Program-made: the position numbers and the translations under genes | Shown here: piece after piece, positions 1 through 13,800 of the stretch | How the letters are laid out: every line of letters begins with the position of its first letter | How positions within the stretch are numbered: the stretch's first letter is position 1 | Notes under the pieces: model-generated | Seen by the model: the letters and a program-made list of their open reading frames with translations, nothing else | Database searches by the model: none | What the model was told of the DNA's origin: nothing | Source of the DNA: Coleophoma eucalyptorum | Taxonomy: Eukaryota; Ascomycota; Leotiomycetes; Helotiales; Dermateaceae | DNA length: 64,000 bases | Direction: 5' to 3' | Assembly (NCBI GenBank): GCA_026120035.1 | Contig: JALRME010000036.1 | Coordinates: 62,001-126,000 of the forward strand

Positions 1-3000
1 CTTCCCAAAATCCCAGACTTCAAACGGGATCCCATATACATCATCGGTGCTGATCTATTTCCGTCTCAAGATACCGCACCAGCTTCTCAATCCAAGACAC
101 GGGCCAGAGACGAGATACCCTGGAGGCGGGTACGCTCATGTACTCCTCGTCGATCAATCACATCAGTCTGGCGACTGCAGCAAAAAAGCATGCCATGCCG
201 TCGTCAGGCGCCGATGAACCGAAAAGCACGAGACAAGTGCTGCCCGTCAATTGCGACCGTGAAGTCCTCTATCGCGGGGTGGCACGATTTGTGTAATAAC
301 CCCAGCCCTTCTGAGCAATGTCAACTCTGAAGCACCCCTCAAATCAAGTTGCCAAGGGCGAGAACAACCTGCGCTGATCGTACGTCCAGCCCTGTCAAAG
401 CTGTCACAAATCAGCCAGGGGAATTTCCACCAGACGGTAACGCAAGCAGCTCGTTCTGGTCTTGCTTAGCGATGAGAACGGATATGCCTTGTACTATTGG
501 TTTTGGTGCTCAAGAGATATTCAGGGGCGGGTATTGGCGGGGTGCTAAGCTGCACCAAATAGACGAAGGCGTCAGGATTTCAGAATTTGATGATGACAGT
601 TACGAAAGGTACTATCACTATCATCTTCTGTCTCCGCTTTATGCTCTAAGGTCATCACCGATCGATCCCATCCTTTTGCCTAGCTGTGCCTTGTTATCAC
701 CCCTCATCCAGTAAGACTTATCCATGCATATGAGCAAGAATTATCAGCACTTCTAAGACGCTGTGCCTTTTGAGCCACCACACCTCCACAACCATCGAAA
801 GCTTATTCCCCATTCCAAGAATCCCGTTTCCTTGGAGAGGGCTAAGCCGAAAGCTCCAATTACTTAGTGTGAGAGCTCCAAAGTCAAAAATAAATACTTT
901 TATTTTTTTCGTATTCTAGCCAAAAAAGGGTTTCGAATCCCGTTCATTGAGAGTTCAAAGCGGGCGGGCGGTTTAGACTTCGCTGTCGCTGGCAAAACTA
1001 TACACATAATTACCTTGCCATATAGATACTGCTTGAAACTTAATCAGCGAGCATGTAGGCGGGGAGGGGCATGGCATGGGAGGGTGTCAAGATGCTAGCG
1101 AACAAGGGGAGGGTACGGTTCTCAACAAAGTTGCATTGGCAACGACCTCGTGATGGATTCTCTCCTCATTGTCAGCGGGTAGAAACCTTGGAACGGTATG
1201 GGGATTTTCATCCATCCCCCTCCCCCACGCCTCTAGCATACCACATCTCCTGGATAAAGGGCTAGGCAGTCAGCGCAGAGGCAATGTCGTGCTTTGATCA
1301 GCCAGTTTGCAACCACACCACGGACAGGCGGATATACAGTTGTGGCCATAAACCCTCTTACCTCATGAATATGCAACTCAAATCCAAGACTCTTACTTGC
1401 ATATACGCTGACATGACAATGCGGGCCCAGTTGCGGTTATCCGAGGTTCGTACAGAGTAATAGTGGGACATGATAAGGGAAAAGGGACGAGCGTAGATCT
1501 CGGTTGACAGGATTGCGTTGCACACATCAGCAATAGCGAGAGCGAGAGAGAGCAAGAGATGATAGTATCTGTACCCTAGGTAGTATGATCGGATAAGCAC
1601 GTGGGCAAGCGTGTACTGGTGTACGGCACCACCCTCCAAGCCTACGCCCCCGAACAGCAAGGGGGGGAGGCGGCGGCGAACAAAAAGATAACACCCATAC
1701 GGATTTGCTCTCGTATCCTGTCAGATGCAAACAGCCCAAATCAAAAGAGGCGCGGGCTTGAACTGTAAACCTAGGCGACCCAAGCGAACACCCTGGAATG
1801 CCGCAAGCAAAGTTCATGAGGGGGGGGTGCCACGAGGTGTCAACCCAACCTTAGGTACCAGTAGTACCTTCTCCAGAGATACACGGCAGCACAGCTCGGC
1901 GCCCAAACTCAATTAAATGCGATCGACGAGCAAACCAGCGAGCGACCACGCGAGGCGAGGAGTCACAGATAGCGATAGAGCTTGCCTGCCTTTGGCTGCC
2001 GAAGAGGGCGAAAAGTAAATCTCGTTCATTCATTCCTTTGTTGTAGAGTAATCACGGAAAAACATCACAGAGAACGAACGAGAGACGAGAGACGAGAGGG
2101 AGAGCACGGCACGCCATAAAGTATAACCCCATCCATCCGTACGATCAGCGCGGCTCAAAAATCAAGTTGACAAGGCGTTGATGTCACTGGGGCAATGCTA
2201 GCGAATAACGACTTCGGGGACAGCCAAGCATGATGAAACAGAACAGATACCTTGTTTTCTTTGCCTTTTCTCACGGTTTTGCCTTGCCCATCAAGACTTT
2301 ATTTTTCTCTCTCTAGTCAAAAGTCTCTCTCACGGTGTAACTTTCATTTGCAGGGTGCCAAGTCTTGTTCGAAATCAAAAATATCATACTGTCTGGTTAT
2401 GCCTTGGGGGGGGGGGGCTCCACAAAGTGGAATGAATATTGGACTTGGGGTTTTTCACCACGACGTCAGAAGCTGGGCAGGCTTAGTGAGCAAGAATATA
2501 GGCCCTTTTTAGATGTTATTTGCAAGGGCACAAGGGTTTCGATGGCAGCCCTCCCGAGGCTCGTGTTGGCCAACCTTTTACGCAGTAGCCTAACTCTGTA
2601 GCATTGGAGACTAGGAAGGACGGCCTGACGCAAACGCTCGTGTCCAAGTAGGAAGTTTGTACTGCCCTGCCTATCAAAATAGCTGCTGGGGGAATCCGGA
2701 AGTTGCTCCACCGCCCTCCCACGCCGAAAACCTTGGAAAGGGTCAATAATAATAGGTCATGGCACAATCGCACAAGCTCATGGCTGAAAACAGAAACACA
2801 GGACGAATGCACATGCGCGGTGGAAAATTCAAGATAGAGGTAACTTAATTTGTATATATTAGATTAATTTGCGTTTCTGAGTAACCGTTATGGGCCTCAT
2901 TTCATAACTGTAGATAGCAAGATACCCCTCCTTGCTCTCGCTTCCAAAAGACCTGGTATCTTTCTCGCAAGCCTATCTCATTGCAGGTTGGGCTCACAAA

Positions 3001-3745
3001 ATATAGTGAACCCCTCATGAACAACACGTTGCTCATATCTGTATCATCTGGTTGCTGTGCAAACCATCCCAAATCCGGAACACCACAATATAAACCCAGT
3101 ACGCGAAAAAATGATGAAATCCGTACCCTTGAAAATCCTCCATAGATTAAACTTTTTTATGTAGAAGCATGTGCTTTGCATGGTGATAATGCATTGGAAT
3201 ATTATGAGAGCGCCGTGAGTTGATAGTACAGATGAAAAACGGGTATCGATTTGTGCAAGATAAGAGCCTGCTCGTAATTCTGCCAAGAGGAGATGCGTGC
3301 ACAAGTTGGGAAGATCTGCGCGTCGTGTATGATCTTCCCCCAGAAACAGGATTCGAAGTGGTGTGAAGACATTGCTGCCTGTGTCAAGAACGCCGAGGTG
3401 TAGTCGACGTAGGCTCATGCCCAGAGGGGTCGAATGTATGTGTGCCACCTCAGTGACAAGCTATCATGTGCCTGATGTTCCGAGAAGATGTAGGTCGGAA
3501 AACGTTTGTGCAATGAATGCTCTTCGTCGCCGAGAGAATTGCGTGTGAAGTTATTGCGAGAGTGCAGGAGAAAACTCGACAGTTGTGCAATTGCAACTTC
3601 CATGTGTGCTGAAGCAGGTAGAAGAATAATAGCAAGCTCCAGCTAGGTTGCAGAAGCAATTGCAGTAGACCGAGATCCAGAGTACGATAAAACCGAAGGT
3701 TTCGTAGGTAACGATATTAGATTGCGTGGTGAAGATGGTCACCTC

Positions 3746-3829
3746 CTACTTTGGCAGAGGAGGAAGAGGACGGGAAGGTGGTGGGCCTGGGCATGGAGGC
3801 AGTTGAGATGGACGATGAAGAGCAGGCAT
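3746..3829 (-). other. Promoter-like signal with 27-codon ORF
   Basis: On the minus strand a TATA-like CTATATATCC near 3963 is followed by a C/A/T-rich leader and an ATG at 3829 in a good fungal context (CACAATGCC). That frame has a Pro-rich 27 codons and stops at TAG (3748-3746). The same frame stays open after the stop (to 3551) and contains seven cysteines within about 25 codons. This could be a small secreted Cys-rich gene whose first intron I cannot place, the start of a noncoding transcript, or chance. Confidence 0.15.
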
Positions 3830-4782
3830 TGTGTAGAGGTGTGGTGAAAGTCAAGAAGTTCTTGAGTAATAGAGGTGATGATGGTAGTTGTTGGTGGTAG
3901 GAATAGTAGTAGTGTTGTTGACAGCAGTGGAAATGAGTAGTCGACGAGGGTGTGCGAGAGGATATATAGTTGAGGGACGCGTAGTGAGGAATGATGTTCG
4001 AGATATACTTTGGAGTAAGTGGTGCAAGACCGTAAGTTGAAACTTCTTGGGTCGGCGTGGGTGAGATATGTGGTGAACCTTTTCTGTTCCTTGGGGGCCT
4101 TGGGTTCTTATGTAGTTACGTAGCACCATGCCGGGCACTCTGGGGAAATTTGGTGGTCGAAGTCACTTCGCTGATACCGAGCTCAGCGGAAGAAAGTTCA
4201 AACTCTCGGCGGGCCAGGACTCGGATCAGCAGCAAAGGTAGACGAGCTACTGTGCTGTGGTGCCCTGGTCCTAGCAGGGTATGGCTGGGTAGGGCCAGGG
4301 GAGTCCCCCTCCCCTCCCCCCTGGCTGTCTAGCCTGGGACTTGCTTGCCTTCTCGCTGCCTGCCCCTTCCTGGATGGCGTGAGAGTAAATACAATGGTGA
4401 GAAGTGAGAGCCGAAAATGAAACACGATAGTGTGGGAGCCCTGTCACTGCCGTCTGTGCCCTGTGCTGCAGTGGTCAGTTGGCGCCAAAATAGAGGACCA
4501 GGTTGTCGGACACCCTACCGCTGGAGTCCACTGTAACTGCTGAACTGCAGACGGCGTGCTGAGTCGCAGGGCGAATCACCGCCCGTCCTGCCGCTGCCTC
4601 GTCGCTGGCGGTGGGCGTCGTCAAGGGGTGCGAAAGGAGAGCCAGCTCCCTCCGAAGCTTGGCCCAAGAGTGGACCTCGACAGGCCCTTCCCAGAAGCAG
4701 TGTCAGCTGGCCTACAGGCCTCCCTGGAGTGGCAGAAAACATCAGGCTGAAGGCAATTTATCTGGACGGACGGTTCATGTTC

Positions 4783-4843
4783 ATGATTATTATGATTATG
4801 ATTATTATGATTATGATTATGATTATGATTATGATTATGATTG
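4783..4843. repeat. (ATGATT)n microsatellite
   Basis: Imperfect hexanucleotide array mixing ATGATT units with shorter ATT units over about 60 bp. It can be translated into a Tyr-Asp repeat on one strand and an Asn-His repeat on the other. Such a pattern is an artefact of the repeat and not evidence for a protein. Confidence 0.9.
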
Positions 4844-4918
4844 ACAGCTCCCAATGGGTGCATGACCTGCGCTGGAGGACGGCTCCCCCTGTCTCGACAG
4901 CGTCGACCGCCATTGTGC

Positions 4919-5010
4919 TCACTCACTCACTCACTGCATCTGCTGCAGCTATTCCTAATCCCCGACCGAACAGCCCGGCAGGGCTGTGAGGTGAGGTGAG
5001 GTGAGGTGAA
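4919..5010. repeat. Short tandem repeats (CACT)n and (GGTGA)n
   Basis: A CACT array lies at about 4919-4936 and four GGTGA-type units at about 4986-5009, separated by about 50 bp of ordinary sequence. Noncoding. Confidence 0.8.
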
Positions 5011-8000
5011 CTGAACAGCCGAGCATTCCATGCCGGTCAGTTGCGAAGCACCTCTCGTACAATATGATCCAGTAAGATCCGGTTAGTCGTGCCAGTTGAC
5101 TAAGACCAAGAAAGGCACAATACCTATTCGAGTCTTTGCTGACCTTCACCACATGCTGAGTGTGCGTGGACTGCATCTGTCCCAAGTGGGTATCTATCAA
5201 CTAGCCCGAACTCTGCCTCTCCCTCTCGTCGAGCGGTATGGGGCATGATCACTGATCGTGTTTCCTTGACCTCGAATGAAGCTCTGGTGTGGCAGCCTTG
5301 TTGACAACTGGCGAATCGCATGGTGGCAGCTTCTCCATCGTCCCATTCCAGGACGCGGTCAATCGTATACGTGCACCGTATCGTCCCAAGGAATCCGCGA
5401 GTGAGATATTGGGAATCCATACGAGGCCTGCCGCTGCACAGCTCGGGAACTTGGCGCTACAACAACATATCGTCATCATGATTAACCGGAGGAGTCATAT
5501 TCACGTATGCTCATAATCTCCGCCTTTTGCATTTTTAGGGCTGGCGTGTCATCACCAGGGAAGGTGCTCTGGCACTGCCAGTACATCTACCCCGTTTGAC
5601 CGTGTCGGGAGCCTGTTACAGTACAGATTAGAAGAGCAAATGGCCTCATCACGTCTTGGAGCCAAAAAGCACTCTGTACAGTCAATACGAATGCTTGGCG
5701 AAGGCTTCTAAAAGCGAGCTATATGTTTTGCTTTCCCGAAGAGCGCATACGGGACATCCTTCCATTCCAAAACTACTTGTTACCAGCTTCACGGGACCGA
5801 GGTCTGTCAAACGCGGCGAAACCTGGCAGCACCGGCCGCAGGCTTGGTGGTTCATTCATTCCTCTCTCGAAACAAGGTACGAGCCTCTGCTTTCGCACAT
5901 TACACTCTCGGGTCATCATAGGATTTGAGTAAATGCTCAAAAGAATGGATGACTTCGCTTCACCTGGAGACAAGATCGGTGCAAGGGACAGAATGAGAGG
6001 GCACGGTACCGGTGTCATCTTAATCTCATCTTTTCTTCTTGATACTTTCTCATGCCATGCTCGTGAAGCAGATATGGTCATTTGATACCTTTCGAAAATG
6101 AGACCTGTCAATATTGCCAATAGACAAAAAAAAGGTTTCTGGAAATCAAACCCAGCATGCCGTTCCAATGACCACTCCAAATCCCAACAACCTTCTACCT
6201 GATCGGATCAGCGGTAAGGATGCTTTGCTTTTTCGCTTTCATCAAACCAATAGAGCGCCAGGAATCAATAATTCTTGACCCGAGTAACCTTTCTTCTTTT
6301 CTATTTCATCATCTCGGAGGATCCGATGGGACCGTGGGAGTTCGGGGCTACTGGTCACATCTTCAGCACCCTCCACTGCATAGCCTGGACAGCTTGTCAG
6401 TACGGTTTCCTCGGTTTCTGCATTGCCGTACAAACGGACGTCCGCTCTCTCGAGCATGCACTGACTTCCTGTAACCTTTTGTTTTGACAAGCGACGTGAC
6501 ATGGACACGAATCTTCGCATCATCAACAGCTCTAGTGAAGAGGTTAACCGCGAAATTTTCACCGCCGTGGATCGCATACTGTAAAAACCGTTGCGTCACG
6601 AACAACCTTCTCCTTGCACTGCCGGAAAGTCCGTCGTTTACAAGTCAGGCACAAGCGTGAAAGGTTACTCACGAAAGATCTGGGATCGTGCCTGTTCCGC
6701 TAGCTCATAGTACATCCCACCAGCCATTGCTGACTACTCCGGATTCGATCTGGAGAATCGGTTGCTGACTGCCTGGCTGGCATCATCCACTGGGGGGTTA
6801 TTTCCGTAAAGGTTATTCCAAGCAGAGCAAGCTGACATGAGCTGGCAACGAACCAAACGCGCGAGCCAGTGGAGGGTGTAACAGCCAGGCTACTTCATAC
6901 AGTAGCATCCGGCTCTTGCCCATTGTTCATACTTTCGCATCGAAATAGAGTTGCTCGAAGGGTCTGAGCTTGGTGCTGTTGAACTGACAAAGTCTATATC
7001 ATCATCTCCCAAGGATTTTCGACACAATTAGAGGTCCCCTTCAGGCTCTACCACCTGCTTGGCATCCCGCTGCCATCAAAGCACCGTGCTGTCTGCCCAT
7101 ACGACTGGTACCGGTGGATCTCCTCTACACGAGGACAGATGCGCCACCCCACATACGAAAGCTTCCATGTCGCTTAACGAACACAACAAGCTGCCAGACA
7201 GTTTTGCTTTGCTTCGTCGTTTCAAAACATTTGTGGCCAACTCTCTTGCTGACGCACAGTTCATCTTGCGGCAATTTGCCTCTCGTTCTGCCGGAAAATT
7301 GAGTTCATTCATTCGTTCAGCCAAGCCCTTTACAATCCCATAGAACTACTGTAGAGCATTTCGCCGCCTCGGTCGCACAAAGCCCGAACAAAAGTCAATA
7401 GTCACTATTGCGTGCGCGGAGTTGTGTGGCCTTAGGGGTCAGGAGGAAATGAAGAAGCTTGGAATAGCTTCGATCATTTCCCTTTCCACGCAACACCTTG
7501 CAGACCGCCGCAACACAAGGACATGCGGTGCGCCCCCTACCCTCAGCCCTGAAGTCCCACCAAGCGAGATGATCTCCAAATTAAACCCCGTACAGCACCT
7601 TCGAGAAGGAAAAAAGAAGTTTTCCGTGGGTCTGTGGACCCCTGACCCCCTTTTCCTCGCAATCTCAATCTCAACCACAATTTTTTCAGGTTGCTGAGGC
7701 AGATTAAGCCTCGGCACCACAGAGGACAGATCTACAGTGCTCCAGTGCCAGCGGTGAGCGGCCAGCATGGATGGAAAAGAAAGGAGGTCATCACCCATCC
7801 TGCTGCGCCCCGTGACGACCAGAGTGACGGTTTGAGAAAGCGTCAGAAATGTCAGAACATCAGATGGAAGATCTGTAACGCGTTTCAGGAGTGTCTGGTG
7901 CAGCTGGTGCATCTTCCTCATTATCAGCGCACAAGCGAAGGGGCAAAACGTGCCAAAAACCCCTTCCCCCCAAGGTCAAATTAAGCCTCCTCAACGGCTG

Positions 8001-10041
8001 ACCTCGTTGAGGCAAGCTTGGGATTTGAATACTCCTACATCATGCTTCAAAAGTACCCTTGGACTTATGCCATAATACCGCTCGTTCAATTGCACGTACA
8101 TTGAGCGCACTTTATTGTACTGTTTGATCATCTGAGTCTCAAGAGGCTATGGGGAAGGAATCCTCTGCGTTCGTCCGCCCGGCCGCCCGCAATTGCGTGA
8201 GAGATGTTTCTGTTCCTGCATATCGATTTTTGACCCCAAATCTCCGAGATCGCGCTTTCCGTCGTAGCTGATTGATTGATTAGTCGTCTTCCAGAAAACC
8301 GCGCCACAAGCGGCCCTGATCCTTCCCCAACTACAGCCCTGCCCGTTTTTGGCAACGATCCAACTCTGTGAAACAACTGGACAAATACGGATTTCCGGGC
8401 GTTTGATAAGAACGATGCATGGCCTATCTTTAGCTCTAGGCTGCTCCCCACTTCGTCCTAGAGATCTACTTCACACAATCAGGCCGACTAGGTGGCCCTG
8501 AAACGGCAAGCTCACCTATCCCTGAGCCACATGGAATTTTAGCATCGCGCAAGGGCAGGGTCAGGGGTTATCTGATTGTCAATAATCAAGGAAGGCGGTG
8601 AATGACGAGCATACATGCTATACGAGATGCGGGCTGATTCAGCTTGTTTGAAGGAAATTTTCTAGGATGATGTAATCTTGGGGGCAATCATAGCTGAGAT
8701 TCTTGATTTCGCTTGTTTTGATGAGATTGTTCATTTCTATGGGGAAAGATTTGCGGCCTTGGTTGAGAATTGAAGATCGTTGTTCCTTCCCACACGGTTG
8801 GAATGACGGCAAGGTGGGAACTGTTCCTTTGGCATTGGTAAGGATGAAAGTTGGTTCTGTCAAGGCGGAACTCTACGGATGAGGAAGAAAAAAAATCTTG
8901 TTTGCATTTTGATGGTAGTTCAACCGGAAGCGGCGGAACAATGAAGCAGGAAGCAGGAAGCAAGAATCCTCCGCCTCCTGAGCACTGAGGATGTCCGGAG
9001 GCTTCAGAATCAAGAATCCCATGTATGCTACAGACTGCATGGTCGCTAGAACTTGCCTTAAGTCAAAACCAGATCTCATTCATCTCAGATTCGCAGGCCC
9101 AAGGTCATGTATCATCTACTCAAGGATGTTTGATTCGACTCTCGATCTGTGATCCGCTACCAATTAAGTAACTGTTAGAAGGGTCGCCATTCAAGGCAGC
9201 TTGCCGACAAGGCTGAGATGGAAATAATACTCCGTAATCTATTTCCCTCAAGATTTAAGGTGCAATATACTCTTCCAAATTTGTCTGACACCTGACAGCC
9301 TGATAGAAACATTTCGAAACAGTGGCTCCCGTCGCGTGCAAAGTGCGTTCCTTGGCTGCCACGGCTAGATATTCCAGCAATGAAAACAGGTGGACATGGC
9401 TTTGGAGACTGTATCAATAACAATCAATGACATTCAATAACAAACTTCCAACCTCGGCGACTTTAAAAGGTCCAGGATAAATATCTCCAGTTGTGTAGCC
9501 AGATATTCCTCATCTTCAAGATATGGTTGGTCGGCAATTGCACAGACTCTGTTTCACCAGCCGCTGAGCCGCTATCAAAGCTACTTGATATGAGATCACT
9601 CAGAGATGGCAACCCATTTAGGTTAGCGGTCTGTGATTCCTCAAAAGACTTGGAGTTTAATGTTTTTCTTGTCAGTTACACTGGGCAGAGGTGACCTTGT
9701 TCAGTGGAGAGCTCCTCGAGTACAATGAGTCTGACCTCAAAATAGACAACAGTGCGTAGCCCGTGGCGACAAGGACAGCACGCGTCTTTATTGCGTATAC
9801 CTGCTCATGCAGCTCATCAAACACCTCTTTCGTATACCTAGTCTACTTCACAAACCATGCATTAACTGATGTACTGAACCTACCCCGCTTGTATTATGAA
9901 GCAACGAGGTTGAACTCTCCCCGCAATCGACCCACATGTAACTAAGCTGCTCTCAATGCGCCATTTCACGACGATTCACGCATCGAACGGCACGAGAGAA
10001 TTATGACACAAGTGTCCTCCTAGAACGGAAGTAAGAGAACA

Positions 10042-10873
10042 TCATTCTTCCTCCTGCGGCGGAATTTGTGTTGAAGTAATCCAATCCTCCATCATAGCTT
10101 GACCTGCGGTCATGGCCGGCCCTTTGCTCCTGCTGACGTCTTTTCTCTTGACGACCAAGCAGAGTACTCTGCCATAAATGGAGAATCCGTCATAGGTAGT
10201 GTCCATAGCCATCTTTTTCTTATCATCCTCATTTTCTAATTCAACTTCTCTCCTACGCTTCGGCAGCGGTTCAAGATCCAGAGAGGGGGATTCAGCATCG
10301 TCTATAGCTCTTGGGCGTTTTGCCCGGTCACTTTCAGGGACAAAAAGTCCATCTTCGTCATCAGATAAGGCAGGAATGTCTTGCAATGTTGCCATGTTTT
10401 CATCGCTTTCCTCTCGCTGAAGCTCAGTGATATCCTCAACATCGATAGGCACCTCATTGGTAGCACCCATCAGCTTCTCTGAGTTACTCTTCAGAGTTTC
10501 CCTGCCTTTGTCTCTGAAGTGCTTCTGTTTCGTAAGCAAAGAATGTCTCGTGTTTGTCTCTGTCAGGAAGATAGACACTTCAAAATCCTCTGCCTCGGTG
10601 TCAGTTTAAAATAGGTGAGATTATTGCTTTGGGCTTACCTTCTACGACAACATCTTTTACTCCCTTCTTTTTTCCGCCCTTGTTTCTAGCGCGCGCATTC
10701 TCCTCGCGCAGCTTGGGAAGCACAAGAGGGCGGACGCTCTCGATGACTCGTGGAAGAATAGGGTTTCGAGCATTGAGAAGCCAACTTTCTGCAAGAGCTG
10801 GGTTGTCTAGATAAATGCGGCATTCCAAAACAGAATACTTGGTGATCCGGAGATACCTACGGATGGGTGCCAT
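10042..10873 (-). CDS. Conserved fungal protein of unknown function
   Basis: Two exons (10873-10639 and 10589-10042) joined across a 49-bp intron (GTAAGC donor, CTGAC branch, GGCAG acceptor) encode 260 aa. The ATG at 10873 lies in a GCACC-like context. The N-terminal 70 residues (starting MAPIRRYLRITKYSVLECRI) look like a compact folded domain ending in a Lys/Arg-rich KGGKKKG stretch. The junction reads VVVEEDFEVSIFLTE. The middle is acidic (SDDEDG) with basic clusters KRPR and PKRRR that could be nuclear localisation signals. A second conserved-looking segment (YDGFSIYGRVLCLVVKRK) lies near the C-terminus. I infer a nuclear protein from the acidic and basic tracts. I do not recognise the family and assign no function. 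Confidence 0.85.
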
Positions 10874-13800
10874 TATGAGAGAGGAATGTATTGACTAGAT
10901 GTCGGAGCTCAAATCACGTAACCTGCGAGGCTGCATCGCGCTAGCACGTGATGGCGGAAAGTGTAGGCTAGCTGGTTCAGGCTTCCCTTTATTTCAACAT
11001 ATAACACTCGTACAGTACAGAATCATATCTAATTGATTCTTCGTCCTGTTATGAATGAATCTTCGAGCACAGGTTCGACATTCAGCATCATTATACATTT
11101 TCCTTTACATGCTTTAGTCTGGAACTTTTTCTCCCTATCTCCTGGTTGTGCTTTAGGCGATGAGTTATATTGCTCCCTACCTTATGCAGCACTAAGTCAA
11201 AACTCTCCGTGCCCTCTTATTTTTTAAACTGCCTCTGTCGAAATTAAAGTAGCGAGTTCTACAGACACCTAGATAGTCTTGATTTCAATGGATTGCATTG
11301 CTGTTGTCATCTCCAGGGCGTTTCCGGTTAACTATTGAGGCATAGCTTAACTGGGAATTTCAAGAATAAGGTGCTAAAGATCCCGGATACTTTATAGTTA
11401 ATATAACTCTAGTTAACCTAGTTACTCGTAGGCTTACTAGTTGAGTTGTGTTTTGATGGATAGGTATGGACCTTCAAAGTGGCCGGCGAAGGTCGGCTTT
11501 GTTCCTGAGATTGAGCCATGCCAGTTTTCTTCTTGAGCTCCTTGCAGCAGATACATGATTTAAATACCTCCACCATTCGGTTATCTTACTGGAATTTGTA
11601 CCTTGGTATCAAATTAGTAGTAATACAACCAACTAGCGCCGAAAGTCAATTTATCCTTGCTTATTGTGGGTTCAAGGGGATGTATATAAATGTTGAGATA
11701 TTTTGCATTAAGATCAAAGTAGTAAGTCACCAATTGCCTGCAAACTACATATATTAATCTCCAGAGGTCTTTAACTCCATGTTTCATTAAGCCTCCTTGC
11801 TTTGATATAAAAATAATCAGAGCATATGCTATGGAGTATTTCTAATCCAATTTCTCTTGTTCTTGGAGTTTTTCGTTGGGTTCATTTAGTGATCATTAGC
11901 GTACGATGCGCCAATGCGCAGATGTTCCGTAAGTATTCACTGGTAAGAGTTGAGGACACTTTCCTGGTCCCCAACGAAGTCTTAAGTCTTGGAATTACAT
12001 AAATCATGAGTAGGCTGTCGCCAACCATCACACATGGGGATCAAAGATGTCAGATTATCCTATGCGCTGAGCAGTGAACCTCAAGAACTGTTTGTCTCAG
12101 AATAAATCGATATAAGCCATTCTCATGAACTAATCATGCTGGTATACTTTATATTGTAAATATAATATAGAAAGCTTTCTGACCAGCGACTTCTACTTGC
12201 TTTCTCGCATTAGGCTCGATAATTTTCTTTTATATTCCGCCTACATTAGTATTTGACAACTTTCAGTGTCCCACCTAATGCTGTAACATGATCCCTGAGT
12301 TAAACCAAAATCCGTATAATTGTCAAGTCGATCATTAATGGCCGAGATTTAGTTTTCAGATGCAATCTTGTGTGTACATTTTCTTTGTAATCTAAATGCC
12401 AACAGAAACTGGGTTTGGTCGAACAAATGCGGTGGTCATTTTATTTGCCGTTCGATATCTCGTCAGAAATGGTGTGAAAATTTTCTTTCAAGTTCCTAGA
12501 GGGGTGAACAGTACATCCATTTTCAAAGAAACGTGCATGCTGTAGCTTGGCAATAAAGAAATTTGGATGTCAGAATACCAATCACATGCAATATAGATAC
12601 CCTCACTATCTTGCACCACGCTGGAATCGGTTTCGATGGAGGAAGGGGCGGGGGGGGGGGTCGGTTATGTAGTATCACCATTTGCTACCTCACCTGTTTG
12701 TAGCTATCAGTCTTCCACCAGCATACTGGTCTCTGTCAAGCATGTTGTAAGTGCTTCATACTATAACAGTCGAATTTACCACCCCAGTCAGCCTACTGGT
12801 CACCGTTAGATTATTTCCAAGGAAGTCCAGCATACGGTAGAGACTAGTAGTGGCAAGCGTGATGCACACGGATATAGCTAAAACTCATTAACATTAATAC
12901 ATTGACGATTTTTGCTCATGCTTCCGCTGTAACATTCTGGGAAGTCAAATTCTAAATTAATTTCTCGATATCGGCACTACAGAATTATAAAATGGTATCT
13001 GATAAATTCCACTCCTGATCTCTTCATGGTACTTTTCAAGATGGATCTATTGAAAGTTTGATATTCCGTGGCTGTATCTCGTGTGTGAAGTAGTGCTGCT
13101 GCAGACTTGTCCATGAAAACACATCAAATTATCAAACACATTGCACATTGGATATCAACGAGTTCTAGGATAATCTTGAAAATTCTAGATCCTATTGGTA
13201 TAGGCAGGCCACAAGGCGCTCACGTATTCTTTAGGATACGTCTCCATGCTAAATTTCCACGCAAGACAGCAGAAATTCCCGACTGCTCTTGAAGAATGGA
13301 ATTATGTCTTCTTTATGCTCGTGGTACTTCATCAATTAATTGAATGCTCCTACCTCAATTTTCAGGATGAACATCACACAAGTGATAGGCTATATGCTCC
13401 TAAAGTAGGGAGCAAATACAAGTTATTGAGATGGAATAAACCAGCTCCAGACAATCTAGCACTAAACCAGAGCGATTTGCTAGAGAATCTCAGCCATAAC
13501 CTAACATTTAAGCAACTCGTCGGGAAAAGCAAACACTTATTGCTTTCTTTCAACTCGATGCTCTCGATTTCCCAACCATATTGAGGCTGCAAATCTAAAT
13601 CTAGTTGAACAGATCTCTAGCCACGTCTAGTCAAGGATACATTTTATTATCAATTCATGAGATAATTTCGCCTTATCGACCTTAGCAACTACGAGCTCCC
13701 CATCTTCTTAGAGATCCACTTGTGCCTCAAAGTAACACCCTCTTGACCTAGGTTGTTACTTGTGAAGACATGTGAAAACTCGTATATGATGGTGTACCTG

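Larger units (their letters stand above)
1..10041. other. Gene-free stretch, about 10 kb
   Basis: I found no reading frame here with a recognisable domain, convincing splice structure or usual fungal start context. All frames are short (the longest is about 160 codons) and compositionally like random DNA. Simple repeats lie near 4.8-5.0 kb. A G12 run lies at about 2406-2417. Near 3.75-4.0 kb, on the minus strand, there is a promoter-like signal and a Cys-rich frame, described separately. A long upstream regulatory region, noncoding transcripts or old decayed repeats are all possible. A gene split into very short exons could have been missed. Confidence 0.6.

Noticed and set aside
925..945. 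tRNA-like B-box (GGTTTCGAATCCC)
   Set aside because: It does not match the canonical GGTTCGAATCC and has no A-box or acceptor stem in the 80 bp around it.
4611..4926. Tyr-Asp and Asn-His repeat proteins on the two strands
   Set aside because: Both are readings of the ATGATT microsatellite and have no supporting start or homologous flanks.
7439..7921. 160-codon minus-strand frame in the gene-free region
   Set aside because: No recognisable motif, ordinary for random GC-balanced DNA, and no promoter or splice signals around it.
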